64,000 bases of DNA from Thalassospira lucentensis MCCC 1A00383 = DSM 14000 (GCF_000421265.1 NZ_ATWN01000002.1:186001-250000), one strand, 5' to 3'; counted from the first letter of the stretch, positions 44,919 through 54,561 are shown. A program made the numbers and translations. Notes: generated by a model not told the origin, from the letters alone.

Positions 44919-46127
44919 ATGGCACGCACGGGAAAAAGCTTTGCCGTTTCAATGATTACGGTGTGTCAGTTGATGGCGCTTGCTCTTTGGTTTTCGGCAA
45001 CGGCGGTTCTGCCGCAGTTGCGCGCAGAGTTTGATCTTGGTGCTGTCCAGTCGTCCCTTTTTACCAGTTCGGTTGTGCTCGGCTTTGTTTTGGGGACGGT
45101 TACCAGTGCGGTTTTTGGTCTGGCCGACCGGATTGAACCGCGTCGGTTCTGGGCCGTATCGGCAATCATTGCCGCAACGGCCAATATCCTGATCCTGACG
45201 GTTCCGGTTGACGGGGTTTTGGTCATTGTCCTGCGTCTGGTTACCGGTGTCTGCATGGCCGGAATTTACCCGATTGGCATGAAAATGGTCGCGACATGGG
45301 CGCGTGGGGATACCGGATTTCTGGTTGGGCTGCTGGTTGGGGCGCTGACCATGGGGTCGGCCTTGCCGCATCTGTTTTCCGTGGCCGTCCCGCTTGATTG
45401 GCGGCTGGTGATTGTTGCTGCCAGTGTGTCGGCCTATGTCGCGGGGATTGCGGTTCTGTTTGTCCAACTGGGTGGGACACCGGGAAAATCACCGCGCTTT
45501 GATCCGCGCATGGTCGGTCAAATCTGGGCCAACAAACCGCTGCGGCATGCCTGTTATGGCTATTTCGGCCACATGTGGGAGCTTTATGCCATGTGGGGCT
45601 GGATCGGTTTGTTCCTGTATGGAAGTTTTTCGGATCGTTTGATTGAAAATCCCGGGGTGTGGTCGGCTTTGTCAACATTTGCCATTGTCGGGGTGGGTGC
45701 ATTCGGATCCCTTGCCGGGGGGTATTTCGCCGACCGCATCGGACGCACCACCGTTACCATTGCCGCAATGATCGTCAGTGGGGCATGTGCGCTTGTTGTC
45801 GGGACTTTCGGCAGCGCGCCTTTTGCGATCCTGCTTGCCGTTTGTATCATCTGGGGCATTTCAGTGGTTGCGGATTCTGCCCAGTTCTCATCCTGTGTGA
45901 TCGAACTGGCTGATCCCCATCAGGTCGGCACGGCTCTGACCTTACAAAATGCGATTGGTTTTCTCATTGCCCTTGTGTCGATCCATCTTGTGCCGGTTGT
46001 CGCGGATCATTTTGGATGGTGGGGAGCATTTGCCATGCTGTCGATCGGGCCGGTTTTGGGCACTATTGCAATGGTGCGTTTGCGCCAGATGCCCGAGGCA
46101 ATTCGTCTTGCAGGTGGTAAACGTTAA
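44919..46127 (+). CDS. MFS transporter
   Basis: The protein has about 402 residues and 12 predicted membrane helices. The MFS loop 2-3 is present in the form VFGLADRIEPRRFW, and the matching second-half loop is GGYFADRIGRTTVT. The N-terminal helix carries LMALALWFSATAVLPQLRAEFDL, seen in a group of uncharacterised bacterial transporters. The substrate is unknown. ATG 44919 has GGAGAAGG upstream; the frame extends back to 44877. The 136-base gap to the divergent permease holds a 6-7-6 inverted repeat (44852-44870) that might serve as an operator. Confidence 0.9.
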   Translation: MARTGKSFAVSMITVCQLMALALWFSATAVLPQLRAEFDLGAVQSSLFTSSVVLGFVLGTVTSAVFGLADRIEPRRFWAVSAIIAATANILILTVPVDGVLVIVLRLVTGVCMAGIYPIGMKMVATWARGDTGFLVGLLVGALTMGSALPHLFSVAVPLDWRLVIVAASVSAYVAGIAVLFVQLGGTPGKSPRFDPRMVGQIWANKPLRHACYGYFGHMWELYAMWGWIGLFLYGSFSDRLIENPGVWSALSTFAIVGVGAFGSLAGGYFADRIGRTTVTIAAMIVSGACALVVGTFGSAPFAILLAVCIIWGISVVADSAQFSSCVIELADPHQVGTALTLQNAIGFLIALVSIHLVPVVADHFGWWGAFAMLSIGPVLGTIAMVRLRQMPEAIRLAGGKR

Positions 46128-46211
46128 GTATTTCGACGTCAGGGTTGTACTTTTTGGTGATCGGTATCACTTGACAGGCCGAAAGTAAAAAACGGTAAGG
46201 GTTGGGTTTTC

Positions 46212-46240
46212 TTGACCATTTTCTGTACAAATATTACCTT
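46212..46240 (+). promoter_or_regulatory. Candidate promoter of the mrp operon
   Basis: TTGACC at 46212-46217 and TACCTT at 46235-46240 are spaced by 17 bases, 67 bases before the mrpA start. The -35 element is good and the -10 element weak. Confidence 0.35.
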
Positions 46241-46306
46241 CTGCGGGATTTTCTTGCTGTCTCGCGTTGGGGGCGATACGGCGACTTCCAAAAATAAGGG
46301 TCTTTC

Positions 46307-49171
46307 ATGAGTCTCACCCTCATTGTTTTGCTTCCCTTCATTGGGGCGGTACTGCCCGCCATAATGATCAGGGCCGGGCGCAACGCATGCGCGACTGCGA
46401 CTGGTTCTATCACACTGCTGGCCCTGATTTTGCTGATGGCAAAGGCACCTGCCGTGATTTCAGGCGAGGTGTTTCAGGTCAGTTATAGCTGGCTTCCGGA
46501 ACTGGGCCTGAATGTGACCTTCTTCCTTGATGGGCTGGGCTTGCTTTTTGCGACCCTGATCCTTGGGATCGGGTTACTGATCATTATCTATGCGCGGTTC
46601 TATCTGTCCAAGGACGACCCGATGGGGCGCTTCTATGCGTTCCTGTTGTTGTTCCAGGGGGCTATGGTCGGGATTGTCCTGTCGGACAATATCCTGCTGT
46701 TGCTGGTTTTCTGGGAACTGACGTCGCTGTCGTCGTTCTTGCTGATCGGGTACTGGAAGCATCTGCCCGAAGGGCGTCAGGGCGCGCGTATGGCCCTGGC
46801 CGTTACCGGGGCAGGCGGGCTTGCAATGATTGCCGGGATGTTGATTCTGGGTGATATTGTCGGGTCCTATGATTTGACCGTGATCCTTCAGAACGCAGAT
46901 TTAATTCAAGCGTCCCCGATGTATGTTCCGGCACTGGTTTTGATCCTGCTGGGGTGCTTTACCAAATCGGCTCAATTCCCGTTCCATTTCTGGCTGCCCC
47001 ATGCGATGGCCGCGCCAACGCCAGTTTCGGCCTATTTGCATTCGGCAACCATGGTGAAGGCCGGTATCTTCCTGATGGCCCGCATGTGGCCGGTTTTGTC
47101 GGGGACACCGGAATGGTTCTATATCGTTGCAACCGCTGGTCTTGTAACCATGGTGCTCGGCGCATGGATTGCGATTTTCAAACATGACCTAAAGGGACTT
47201 CTGGCCTATTCGACGGTCAGCCACCTTGGTCTTATTACCATGCTGCTTGGGTTTGGAACGCCGATTGCCGCTGTGGCTGGTGTGTTTCATATCATCAACC
47301 ATGCAACGTTTAAGGCGGCCCTGTTCATGACCGCCGGGATTATCGATCATGAAACCGGAACCCGCGATATTCGTCGTCTGGGTGGGTTGCTCAACCTGAT
47401 GCCGATTGCCGGGACGATTGGCATTATCTCGGCGGCATCAATGGCCGGGATTATTCCGCTTAACGGGTTCCTGTCCAAGGAAATGATGCTCGAAGAAGCA
47501 TGGCACACCATGTGGCTGGATCAGGGCTGGGTCGTGCCGCTTCTGGCCACCGTTGGGGCAATCTTCTCGGTGGCGTACTCCTTCCGCTTTATCTTCCACG
47601 TCTGGATGGGCAAGCCACGCGATGAGAACTTGCCGCATCATCCACATGATCCACCCTTTGGCATGTGGGGCCCGCCTGCATTGCTGACGGTTCTGGTGGT
47701 TTTGATCGGCTTGTTCCCGGCGGTGATTGCCGGGCCGCTGGTTGCTGCGACGTCCAGTGCGGTTATCGGTGGGGAACTGCCGGAGTATCATCTGGCACTT
47801 TGGCATGGGCTGACACCAGCCCTTGGCATGAGCGTCATCGCGATTGTTGTTGGTGCGCTGTTGCTGATGCGCCACGGGGCGTTGATTTCGGCGACCGCAA
47901 ACCTGTCACGGCCTGATGCCAAGGCGATGTTTGATTGTGCGATTGCCAAGCTTGTCGCTCTAAGTCGGGTTATCTCGGACAATCTGCACAATGGATCGTT
48001 GCAGCGTTACCTTTCGGTGATGATTGTTGCGTCCGTTGCGATCGGGGTTTCTGGATTTTATGCCGAGCCGGACCATACTGCGGGCACGCGGGAATTGCTG
48101 GATGTTTCACCTGCGGCGGCGATTGGCTGGGTGTTGCTGGTTGTAACCAGTATTGCTGCGGTGGTGATGCATCATAACCGGCTTCTAAGTTTGTTATTGG
48201 TCGGTGTGATTGGTCTGATTGTCTCGCTTGGCTTTATCTATCTGTCGGCACCTGATCTTGCCTTGACGCAAATCTCGGTTGAGGTGGTGACTGTTATCCT
48301 GATGTTGCTGGCCCTTAATATCCTGCCAAAGGAAACGCCAAAGGAAAGCCTTCCGGGGCGCAAATTGCGTGACGGGGTGGTTTCGATTGCGGCAGGCCTT
48401 GGCATTGGCGGGGCCATCTGGGCGATCATGACGCGTGACCTGCCAAACTCGATCTCGGCCTATCATCTGGCCAACTCAAAGATCGAAGGTGGCGGGACAA
48501 ACGTTGTGAACGTCATCCTCGTCGACTTCCGTGGGTTTGATACCTTTGGTGAAATCATTGTGCTGGGCATTGCGGCCCTTTCGATCTTTGCCTTGATCGA
48601 AACCGTGACCCAGGGCGAAGCGGCTAAACGTCTGGCAAACTGGGTCGTCAGCAATCGCCGGTCGGCGGATCGCCATCCGATGATGATGGTGGTCGCGACG
48701 CGTGTGATGTTGCCCTTGTCGCTGATGGTCGGTGTTTACATCTTCCTGCGCGGTCACAACGAACCGGGCGGTGGCTTCATTGCCGGGTTGGTCGTTTCGG
48801 TCGCTTTGGTCATGCAGTATATGGCGTCGGGCTTTGGCTGGACCCAGAACCGCATGAAAGTCAATTACCACGGCATGATTGGTTTGGGGGTTATTGCAGC
48901 AGCGATTACCGGGGCTTCGGCCTGGGTCGCGGGCTTGCCGTTCCTGACCAGTGGGTTTGTCCATGTTCATCTGCCGATTGTTGGTGAATTTGAACTGGCA
49001 TCTGCCATGGGCTTTGACCTTGGTGTGTTCCTGACGGTGGTTGGGGCGGTGATGCTGGCTCTTGCCAAACTGTCACAGGTCGAACGCATGGCAGAACATA
49101 TCGATGTCAATCTTGATCCGATGGATCACGATCCATCTGTTCGGATAGCAACGCCAGAGAAGGAGGCCTGA
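46307..49171 (+). CDS. mrpA: Mrp Na+/H+ antiporter, fused subunits A and B
   Basis: The protein has 954 residues and more than 20 membrane helices. Residues 1-500 are NuoL-like with the proton-channel helices (KSAQFPFHFWLPHAMAAPTPVSAYLHSATMVKAGIFL, then AYSTVSHLG). Residues about 560-740 are the MrpA-specific extension. The last 150 residues are the MrpB domain (TRVMLPLSLMVGVYIFLRGHNEPGGGFIAG). Fusion of A and B is usual in alphaproteobacteria (PhaAB in rhizobia). The hetero-oligomeric complex exchanges internal Na+ or K+ for protons. It is the first gene of a six-gene operon. Confidence 0.96.
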   Translation: MSLTLIVLLPFIGAVLPAIMIRAGRNACATATGSITLLALILLMAKAPAVISGEVFQVSYSWLPELGLNVTFFLDGLGLLFATLILGIGLLIIIYARFYLSKDDPMGRFYAFLLLFQGAMVGIVLSDNILLLLVFWELTSLSSFLLIGYWKHLPEGRQGARMALAVTGAGGLAMIAGMLILGDIVGSYDLTVILQNADLIQASPMYVPALVLILLGCFTKSAQFPFHFWLPHAMAAPTPVSAYLHSATMVKAGIFLMARMWPVLSGTPEWFYIVATAGLVTMVLGAWIAIFKHDLKGLLAYSTVSHLGLITMLLGFGTPIAAVAGVFHIINHATFKAALFMTAGIIDHETGTRDIRRLGGLLNLMPIAGTIGIISAASMAGIIPLNGFLSKEMMLEEAWHTMWLDQGWVVPLLATVGAIFSVAYSFRFIFHVWMGKPRDENLPHHPHDPPFGMWGPPALLTVLVVLIGLFPAVIAGPLVAATSSAVIGGELPEYHLALWHGLTPALGMSVIAIVVGALLLMRHGALISATANLSRPDAKAMFDCAIAKLVALSRVISDNLHNGSLQRYLSVMIVASVAIGVSGFYAEPDHTAGTRELLDVSPAAAIGWVLLVVTSIAAVVMHHNRLLSLLLVGVIGLIVSLGFIYLSAPDLALTQISVEVVTVILMLLALNILPKETPKESLPGRKLRDGVVSIAAGLGIGGAIWAIMTRDLPNSISAYHLANSKIEGGGTNVVNVILVDFRGFDTFGEIIVLGIAALSIFALIETVTQGEAAKRLANWVVSNRRSADRHPMMMVVATRVMLPLSLMVGVYIFLRGHNEPGGGFIAGLVVSVALVMQYMASGFGWTQNRMKVNYHGMIGLGVIAAAITGASAWVAGLPFLTSGFVHVHLPIVGEFELASAMGFDLGVFLTVVGAVMLALAKLSQVERMAEHIDVNLDPMDHDPSVRIATPEKEA

Positions 49172-49172
49172 T

Positions 49173-49529
49173 ATGGAATTTCTTGTAGCAAGCAGTATTG
49201 GGCTTCTGACAACGTGCGGAACATATCTTTTGCTGCGTGGGCGGACGTTCCCGGTGGTGATTGGTTTGGCGCTTCTGTCCTATGCGGTGAACGTATTTCT
49301 GTTCGCCATGGGACGGCTTACCATCAATATGCCGCCGATCCTGCGTGAAGGTGTGACGGAATACACCGATCCATTGCCACAGGCACTTGTGCTAACGGCG
49401 ATTGTGATTTCGTTTGGGATGACGGCATTGATCGTTGTGCTGTCGATCCGGACCTTTCTTGAAATCGGGAATGATCATGTTGACGGTCAACCGGTTGGCG
49501 AGCCATCCGAAGCAGGAGATAAAAACTGA
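49173..49529 (+). CDS. mrpC: Mrp antiporter subunit C (NuoK-like)
   Basis: The protein has 118 residues and three membrane helices, homologous to NuoK: GLLTTCGTYLLLRGRTFPVVIGLALLSYAVNVFLFAMG and DPLPQALVLTAIVISFGMTALIVVL, which holds the TAIVI helix with a buried acidic partner. It starts one base after the mrpA stop and its own stop overlaps the mrpD start. Confidence 0.95.
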   Translation: MEFLVASSIGLLTTCGTYLLLRGRTFPVVIGLALLSYAVNVFLFAMGRLTINMPPILREGVTEYTDPLPQALVLTAIVISFGMTALIVVLSIRTFLEIGNDHVDGQPVGEPSEAGDKN

Positions 49530-51061
49530 TGGGTGACTGGATTGTTATTCCCATAGTACTGCCCGCTGTGATGGCCGCCCTGATTGTTTTGGCGGTTCGT
49601 CACGATATTTTGTTGCAGCGCGTATTTTCGATAACGGCAACCGTGGCACTTGTCGCAGTGACCTTGTCGCTGTTGATTTTCGCCAATGGCAATGGCCCGG
49701 AAATGTATGCCCTGTCCGATTGGCCAGCACCCTTCGGGATTGTGCTGGTTCTGGACCGGTTGTCGGCGATGATGATTTTCCTGACATCGCTTCTGGGGCT
49801 TGGCGTTGTCCTGTTTGCCTCAAGTGAATGGGATCAGCGCGGCAAGCATTTCCATGCTCTTTTCCAGTTCCAGCTGATGGGGGTGAATGGTGCGTTCCTG
49901 ACGGGGGACTTGTTTAACCTCTTTGTCTTCTTTGAGGTTCTGCTGATCGCGTCTTATGGGCTTATGCTTCATGGTGCTGGGGCCGACCGTCTTAAGGCAG
50001 GCATGCAATATGTTGTCGTCAATCTGACCGGATCAGCCTTGTTCCTGGTTGGGGTTGGGATGATCTATTCGGTGACCGGAACGCTGAATATGGCAGACTT
50101 GGCCATTCAGGTTGCAAACATAGCACCCGGAGATGCGGCGTTGCTGCGCGCCGGGGCGTTGGTTCTATTGCTTGTTTTCTGTGTGAAGGCGGCAATGGTC
50201 CCGATCCATTTCTGGCTTCCGGGAACCTACGCCAATGCGCCTGCACCGGTCGCGGCCCTGTTTGCGATCATGACCAAGGTCGGGGCCTATTCGGTGCTGC
50301 GTGTCTATTCGCTGGCTTTTGGCGACACTGCCGGTGATATGGCATGGCTCGCACAACCCTATATCCTGCCGGCCGCCCTGATTACCATTGCCGTTGGCAT
50401 GATCGGTGTTTTGGCTGCAAAACGCCTCAACAACCTGATTGCCTTTGCGGTGATCGGCTCGATGGGGACGCTTTTGACAGCGATTGGGCTGTTCACCCCT
50501 GAAAGCATTTCAGCAGGCCTTTACTATTTGCTGCATTCGACGTTTTCGGCCGCGGCCCTGTTCCTGATTGCTGATCTTGTCGTGTCCCGACGGGGCCAGT
50601 TTGGCGACAGTCTCAACACAGCCCCGGTTTTCCATCAGTCCGGGTTCCTTGCCGTTCTGTTCTTTATCGGGGCGATTGGCATGGCCGGTATGCCGCCGCT
50701 GAGCGGGTTTATCGGTAAATTACAGATCCTCGACGCTTCGCGCGACAGTGATGCCATGGTCTGGATTTGGTCGGTTATTCTGGTGACGTCTTTGATGTGC
50801 ATTATCGGTTTTGGCCGTGCAGGCAGTGTGCTGTTCTGGAAAAGTTCATCGCTTGACGGCGAGATCGTTGTCGAAGGTGCCAAATGGCCGGTTCTGCCAA
50901 TCATTTCTGCATGCGGTATGCTTGGTGGCTTGGTTGCCTTAACAGTGTTCGCCGGTCCGATCAGTCATTACCTCAACGGGACTGCTGATCAGATATTTGA
51001 TACGTCGCAATATATTCGAGCAGTGCTGGGCGATGGTGCCCTTGCGCAGTTTGGCCAGTAA
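49529..51061 (+). CDS. mrpD: Mrp antiporter subunit D (NuoN/M-like)
   Basis: The protein has 510 residues and about 14 membrane helices. The antiporter-like proton path is visible in GDLFNLFVFFEVLLIASYGL, KAAMVPIHFWLPGTYANAPAPVAALFAIMTKVGAYSVLRV, and AAKRLNNLIAFAVIGSMG. It works with MrpA in ion exchange. Its ATG overlaps the mrpC stop (TGATG). Confidence 0.96.
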   Translation: MGDWIVIPIVLPAVMAALIVLAVRHDILLQRVFSITATVALVAVTLSLLIFANGNGPEMYALSDWPAPFGIVLVLDRLSAMMIFLTSLLGLGVVLFASSEWDQRGKHFHALFQFQLMGVNGAFLTGDLFNLFVFFEVLLIASYGLMLHGAGADRLKAGMQYVVVNLTGSALFLVGVGMIYSVTGTLNMADLAIQVANIAPGDAALLRAGALVLLLVFCVKAAMVPIHFWLPGTYANAPAPVAALFAIMTKVGAYSVLRVYSLAFGDTAGDMAWLAQPYILPAALITIAVGMIGVLAAKRLNNLIAFAVIGSMGTLLTAIGLFTPESISAGLYYLLHSTFSAAALFLIADLVVSRRGQFGDSLNTAPVFHQSGFLAVLFFIGAIGMAGMPPLSGFIGKLQILDASRDSDAMVWIWSVILVTSLMCIIGFGRAGSVLFWKSSSLDGEIVVEGAKWPVLPIISACGMLGGLVALTVFAGPISHYLNGTADQIFDTSQYIRAVLGDGALAQFGQ

Positions 51062-51078
51062 GTGGTGTTGAAAGGATC

Positions 51079-51573
51079 ATGATGATGAAACGTTATCTTC
51101 CCCACCCGCTGCTATCGCTGGCTTTGCTGGTCGTCTGGGTGCTTCTGGCGAACGAAGTTTCGGCAGGTGCTGTTGTTTTCGGTGCAATCCTTGCGGTGAT
51201 TATCCCCTTGATCACCGCAAGTTTCTGGCCTGCCCGGCCGAAAATTCGCAACGCGTATGCGATCTGTGAATATGGTCTTGTGGTTCTATGGGATATTCTG
51301 GTGGCCAATGTGGTTGTCGCCGGGCTGATCCTGTTTCGCAAAACCGAAAGCCTTGAAACAAAATGCGTTGTCGTGCCGTTAGAACTGACATCGCCCGAGG
51401 CAATCACCACACTGGCTGGCACCATCACCATGACGCCGGGTACGGTCACAATTGATCTGAGTGCCGATGCCAAAAGCCTTCTGGTGCATTGTCTTCATGC
51501 CCCGGATGCACAGGGTGTGATTGATGAGATCAAGGACCGCTACGAACGCCGCCTGAAGGAGATTTTCGAATGA
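51079..51573 (+). CDS. mrpE: Mrp antiporter subunit E
   Basis: The protein has 164 residues: two or three N-terminal helices (LLSLALLVVWVLLANEVSAGAVVFGAILAVIIPLI) and a soluble C-terminal domain with LTSPEAITTLAGTITMTPGTVTIDLS, the conserved MrpE stretch. Its stop overlaps the mrpF start by four bases. The start has three successive ATG codons. Confidence 0.95.
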   Translation: MMMKRYLPHPLLSLALLVVWVLLANEVSAGAVVFGAILAVIIPLITASFWPARPKIRNAYAICEYGLVVLWDILVANVVVAGLILFRKTESLETKCVVVPLELTSPEAITTLAGTITMTPGTVTIDLSADAKSLLVHCLHAPDAQGVIDEIKDRYERRLKEIFE

Positions 51574-51839
51574 TCGAATATGCACTGAATTTCGGCTTCG
51601 TCTGTGTGTCATTGGCATTGCTGATGAATTTATGGCGTCTGACCATGGGGCCGACAACGGCAGACCGCATTTTGGCGGTCGATACCATGGCGATTAACGC
51701 CATTGCCCTTCTGGTGATGTATGGCATCGCAAAAGGCACGGCGATGTATTTCGAAGGCGCGCTTTTGTTCGCCATGTTCGGGTTTGTTTCAACCGTGGCC
51801 TACTGCAAGTTCATCTTGCGTGGCGACATCATCGAATAA
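51570..51839 (+). CDS. mrpF: Mrp antiporter subunit F
   Basis: The protein has 89 residues and three membrane helices. The conserved MrpF segment is RLTMGPTTADRILAVDTMAINAIALLVMYG, with the buried Asp. It is needed for Na+ binding or complex stability in studied Mrp systems. It overlaps mrpE. Confidence 0.95.
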   Translation: MIEYALNFGFVCVSLALLMNLWRLTMGPTTADRILAVDTMAINAIALLVMYGIAKGTAMYFEGALLFAMFGFVSTVAYCKFILRGDIIE

Positions 51840-51851
51840 GGGAGCGTTGTG

Positions 51852-52256
51852 ATGCCATTTATCGTCGAACTCATTATCTCGCTTCTGATTGTGATTGGTG
51901 GATTGTTCCTGCTGGTCGGGTCATTCGGTATGCTCAAGCTGCGTGATTTGTTGCCGCGCCTGCATGCGCCGACCAAGGCCAGTACCGTTGGCGTCGGGGG
52001 CGTTTTGATTGCCTCTATGCTGTATTTCTGGGTTGAACGTGGGCATTTCACCATTCATGAATTGCTGATCACGCTGTTCATCTTCCTGACAGCCCCGATC
52101 ACAGCCAATCTGATTGCCAAGGCTTACATGCTGTTGAATGTTGATCCACATTCGGATTTGCCACCCAGTAAGCAGAATGAAGGTTGGGCGACTTTTGATC
52201 CGGTCGGGCCTGAAGGCTACGATCCCAGCGAGGAATATCAGGAAAAGGAAAACTGA
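51852..52256 (+). CDS. mrpG: Mrp antiporter subunit G
   Basis: The protein has about 134 residues and three membrane helices. The typical sequence is LLVGSFGMLKLRDLLPRLHAPTKASTVGVGGVLIAS, and the third helix ends HELLITLFIFLTAPITANLIAKA. ATG 51852 follows GGGAG by 7 bases. This is the last gene of the mrp operon, followed by a strong terminator. The C-terminal tail is polar. Confidence 0.95.
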   Translation: MPFIVELIISLLIVIGGLFLLVGSFGMLKLRDLLPRLHAPTKASTVGVGGVLIASMLYFWVERGHFTIHELLITLFIFLTAPITANLIAKAYMLLNVDPHSDLPPSKQNEGWATFDPVGPEGYDPSEEYQEKEN

Positions 52257-52292
52257 TTTTTCCGGCTTCTGACTTTCTGACGTATTTTAAAG

Positions 52293-52321
52293 AACGGCAC
52301 CGTCATTCGGTGCCGTTTTTG
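52293..52321 (+). terminator. Terminator of the mrp operon
   Basis: A 10-bp perfect stem (AACGGCACCG with CGGTGCCGTT), 5-base loop and T run lie 37 bases past the mrpG stop. Confidence 0.9.
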
Positions 52322-52334
52322 TTAGGATACCCCC

Positions 52335-52868
52335 ATGACAGTATTGCGTGGAACATCCGCCATGATTTTTGAGACCAACCGCCTGATTTTACGTCCCCGA
52401 ACCATGGATGATTTTGACGACTGTATTGTCATGGACAAGGCGCCCGGTGTTGTCGATTTCATTCCCGGGCCTTGGGATGAGGACGGCGAACACAGAGCGT
52501 TTGTCCGAACCCGGATCAATGCGCACTATAGTGACGGGTTGGGATACTGGTCGGTCTTTGCCAAATCTGCACCAAACACCTTTATAGGCTGGGTACTTTT
52601 AATCCCCGAGGATGGCGTTGGGCCGGATGTTGAAATCGGGTGGCGGCTGCATCCCGATTATTGGGGAAACGGCTTTGCGTCTGAGGCGGCCCTTGCACTG
52701 GTGCCACACGCGTTTGAAACGCTAAACTTGCCGCGTATTGTGGCCGGGATTGATCAACGTAATCATGGGTCCATTGGTGTTGCCCGTAAAATCGGGATGA
52801 CGTGCCGATCAAAACCGGATCGATATGATGTGTATGTGATCGAAAACCCACAACGGTCTGATGCGTGA
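52335..52868 (+). CDS. GNAT-family N-acetyltransferase (RimJ/RimL-like)
   Basis: The protein has 177 residues. The N-terminal TNRLILRPRTMDDFDDC and the central EIGWRLHPDYWGNGFASEAALALVPHAF are the RimJ/RimL-type GNAT motifs, with the acetyl-CoA pyrophosphate loop at YWGNGFASEA and RIVAGIDQRNHGSIGVARKIGM near the end. The acceptor is unknown. ATG 52335 follows AGGA; ATG 52362 is another in-frame possibility. It starts right after the mrp terminator and probably has its own promoter. Confidence 0.88.
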   Translation: MTVLRGTSAMIFETNRLILRPRTMDDFDDCIVMDKAPGVVDFIPGPWDEDGEHRAFVRTRINAHYSDGLGYWSVFAKSAPNTFIGWVLLIPEDGVGPDVEIGWRLHPDYWGNGFASEAALALVPHAFETLNLPRIVAGIDQRNHGSIGVARKIGMTCRSKPDRYDVYVIENPQRSDA

Positions 52869-52927
52869 TCAGTTGTCTGACAGAGCCGTGACTGCTAGAC
52901 AAAAGGCAAGAGGGAGCCTTTATCATC

Positions 52928-53551
52928 ATGCCTGATTTTTCCATTGAAGATCAGTATTGCGGGCGCATTGCCGGGATTGACGAAGTTGGTCGGGGGCCAC
53001 TGGCCGGACCGGTTGTTGCCGCCGCGGTTATCCTGCCACGTGATGACCGGTTGCCCGCTGTTCTTTTGAACGAACTTAATGATTCCAAAAAGCTGTCAGT
53101 CAAAAAGCGTGATCGCCTTCATGACATCATCATGAGCTGTGCCGAGGTTGGCATCGGTGCCGCCTCTGTGCGGGAGATTGACCAGATTAATATCTTGCAG
53201 GCAACCTATGTTGCGATGCGCCGCGCAGTTACCCATTTATCAGCCCTTCCCGATCAGGCACTGGTTGATGGTAATCGTGACCCGGGGTTGCCTTGTGCGG
53301 TTGAAACCGTGGTTAAGGGCGACAGTAAATCGCTTTCGATTGCGGCGGCGTCGATTGTTGCCAAGGTGGTGCGTGACCGTGCCATGGCGCGCCTTGCTGT
53401 GCGCTATCCGTTTTTTGGCTGGGAAGGCAATGCAGGTTACGGGGTGAAAAAGCATATGGCAGGTCTTGGTGATGTTGGGCCAACCCCGCACCATCGCCGC
53501 AGTTTCAAACCGATTGCCAATTTGTTCGATGCAATGATGGACGGTCGTTAA
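52928..53551 (+). CDS. rnhB: Ribonuclease HII
   Basis: The protein has 207 residues. The catalytic DE pair lies in IAGIDEVGRGPLAGPVVAAA, with NDSKKLS next, the third Asp in ALVDGNRDP and the fourth acidic site in KGDSKSLSIAAASIVAKVVRDR. It removes ribonucleotides and RNA primers from DNA. A GAGGGAG site precedes the start. The thioesterase gene converges on it. Confidence 0.97.
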   Translation: MPDFSIEDQYCGRIAGIDEVGRGPLAGPVVAAAVILPRDDRLPAVLLNELNDSKKLSVKKRDRLHDIIMSCAEVGIGAASVREIDQINILQATYVAMRRAVTHLSALPDQALVDGNRDPGLPCAVETVVKGDSKSLSIAAASIVAKVVRDRAMARLAVRYPFFGWEGNAGYGVKKHMAGLGDVGPTPHHRRSFKPIANLFDAMMDGR

Positions 53552-53587
53552 GAGTATGGCCGTCACTGATGGCTATCCGGATCGTTC

Positions 53588-54370
53588 CTAAGCCAGTGCG
53601 ATGCGATTACGCGGCGTGATTTGGGCACGAACCAAATCGGTGCCGTCTTCGTCGCGGGTAATGGCGGCAAATCCATCGCAATGTCTGATTTCAACCCGTT
53701 CATGCACGCGGCATTCGGTTCGAAACTGAATGTCGAGGCTTTCGGGATGAAAGTCCGGTCGACTGTTTTGTCCGGCGATCCCCAGAACCCACTGCATCAA
53801 CCGCACATTATTGACGTGCCCATACAGATCAAGGTCCGACGGACGTGCCTTGATGGTGTCGCAAGGGGAAAGCGAATCTGTGGTAAAGGGAGCGCGCAGC
53901 GGCGCATCAATCAATTTTGGGCCGGGCGGGTTCGGCAGGCGGTCGGAAATCCAGTCGGGCCATTGTGCAGCACGGCGTTCACGCAAATCAAACATCACCC
54001 AGAAACTTTGCGCGACACCAATCACATCACCTTTGGCATTGGTAAGACGAAAATCACGGGTGGCAACCCGGCGCGATACACCTGATGGCCATGTTTCAAC
54101 CGTGATGTCTTCGCCATTGCCGGGATAGTCGCGGATATGGATGACCATGCGCGCCAATACCCATGCGATCCCCTGATCAATCGTGTCGTCATAGGCCAGT
54201 TTTAGTATCCGGGCACCCCAGCCCGCCGCATCTTGCATGTAGTCGGCAAGGGCAGGGAGCATGACTTTGCCATTGTCGCCAATCTCGGAATAGCGGACCC
54301 GATATGTCCCGCGCCAACCGCAATTTTCGGGCAGGGGGGCATTGGCAATATGATTCCAGTCAATCGTCAT
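53588..54370 (-). CDS. Acyl-ACP thioesterase-family protein
   Basis: The protein has 260 residues, made of two hotdog domains as in plant-type and bacterial acyl-ACP thioesterases. The first has RVRYSEIGDNGKVMLPALADYMQDAAGWGA, then WVLARMVIHIRDYPGNGEDITVETWPSGV. The second has LDLYGHVNNVRLMQWVLG, whose Asn/His pair matches the catalytic position of the family. It would release free fatty acids from ACP or CoA. It diverges from a TetR regulator across a 191-base gap containing a perfect palindrome. Confidence 0.85.
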   Translation of the reverse strand: MTIDWNHIANAPLPENCGWRGTYRVRYSEIGDNGKVMLPALADYMQDAAGWGARILKLAYDDTIDQGIAWVLARMVIHIRDYPGNGEDITVETWPSGVSRRVATRDFRLTNAKGDVIGVAQSFWVMFDLRERRAAQWPDWISDRLPNPPGPKLIDAPLRAPFTTDSLSPCDTIKARPSDLDLYGHVNNVRLMQWVLGIAGQNSRPDFHPESLDIQFRTECRVHERVEIRHCDGFAAITRDEDGTDLVRAQITPRNRIALA

Positions 54371-54443
54371 CGGGCAGTCCTTTTAATACGATGGACCTTT
54401 ATATGGATGATGATCGCCTGTTGGCAAATAAAGTGAGTTGTTT

Positions 54444-54460
54444 GGGCATCCTCGATGCCC
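54444..54460. promoter_or_regulatory. Palindrome between thioesterase and TetR genes
   Basis: GGGCATCCTCGATGCCC is a perfect 7-3-7 inverted repeat in the divergent gap, 74 bases from the thioesterase start and 102 from the TetR start. It is a candidate TetR operator. Confidence 0.4.
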
Positions 54461-54561
54461 GGTAAGCAAAACCGTTCATTGAAAAAGTGAAGGCATGTTA
54501 CCTTTTTGCTTTCTGTGCCGGATTTGGGGTCTGGCGGACATGCATACACGCTGGGGGCATC

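Noticed and set aside
46171..46199. TTGACA box upstream of mrpA as the promoter
   Set aside because: No -10 element occurs at 16-18 bases; the TTGACC box at 46212 is a better fit, though itself weak.
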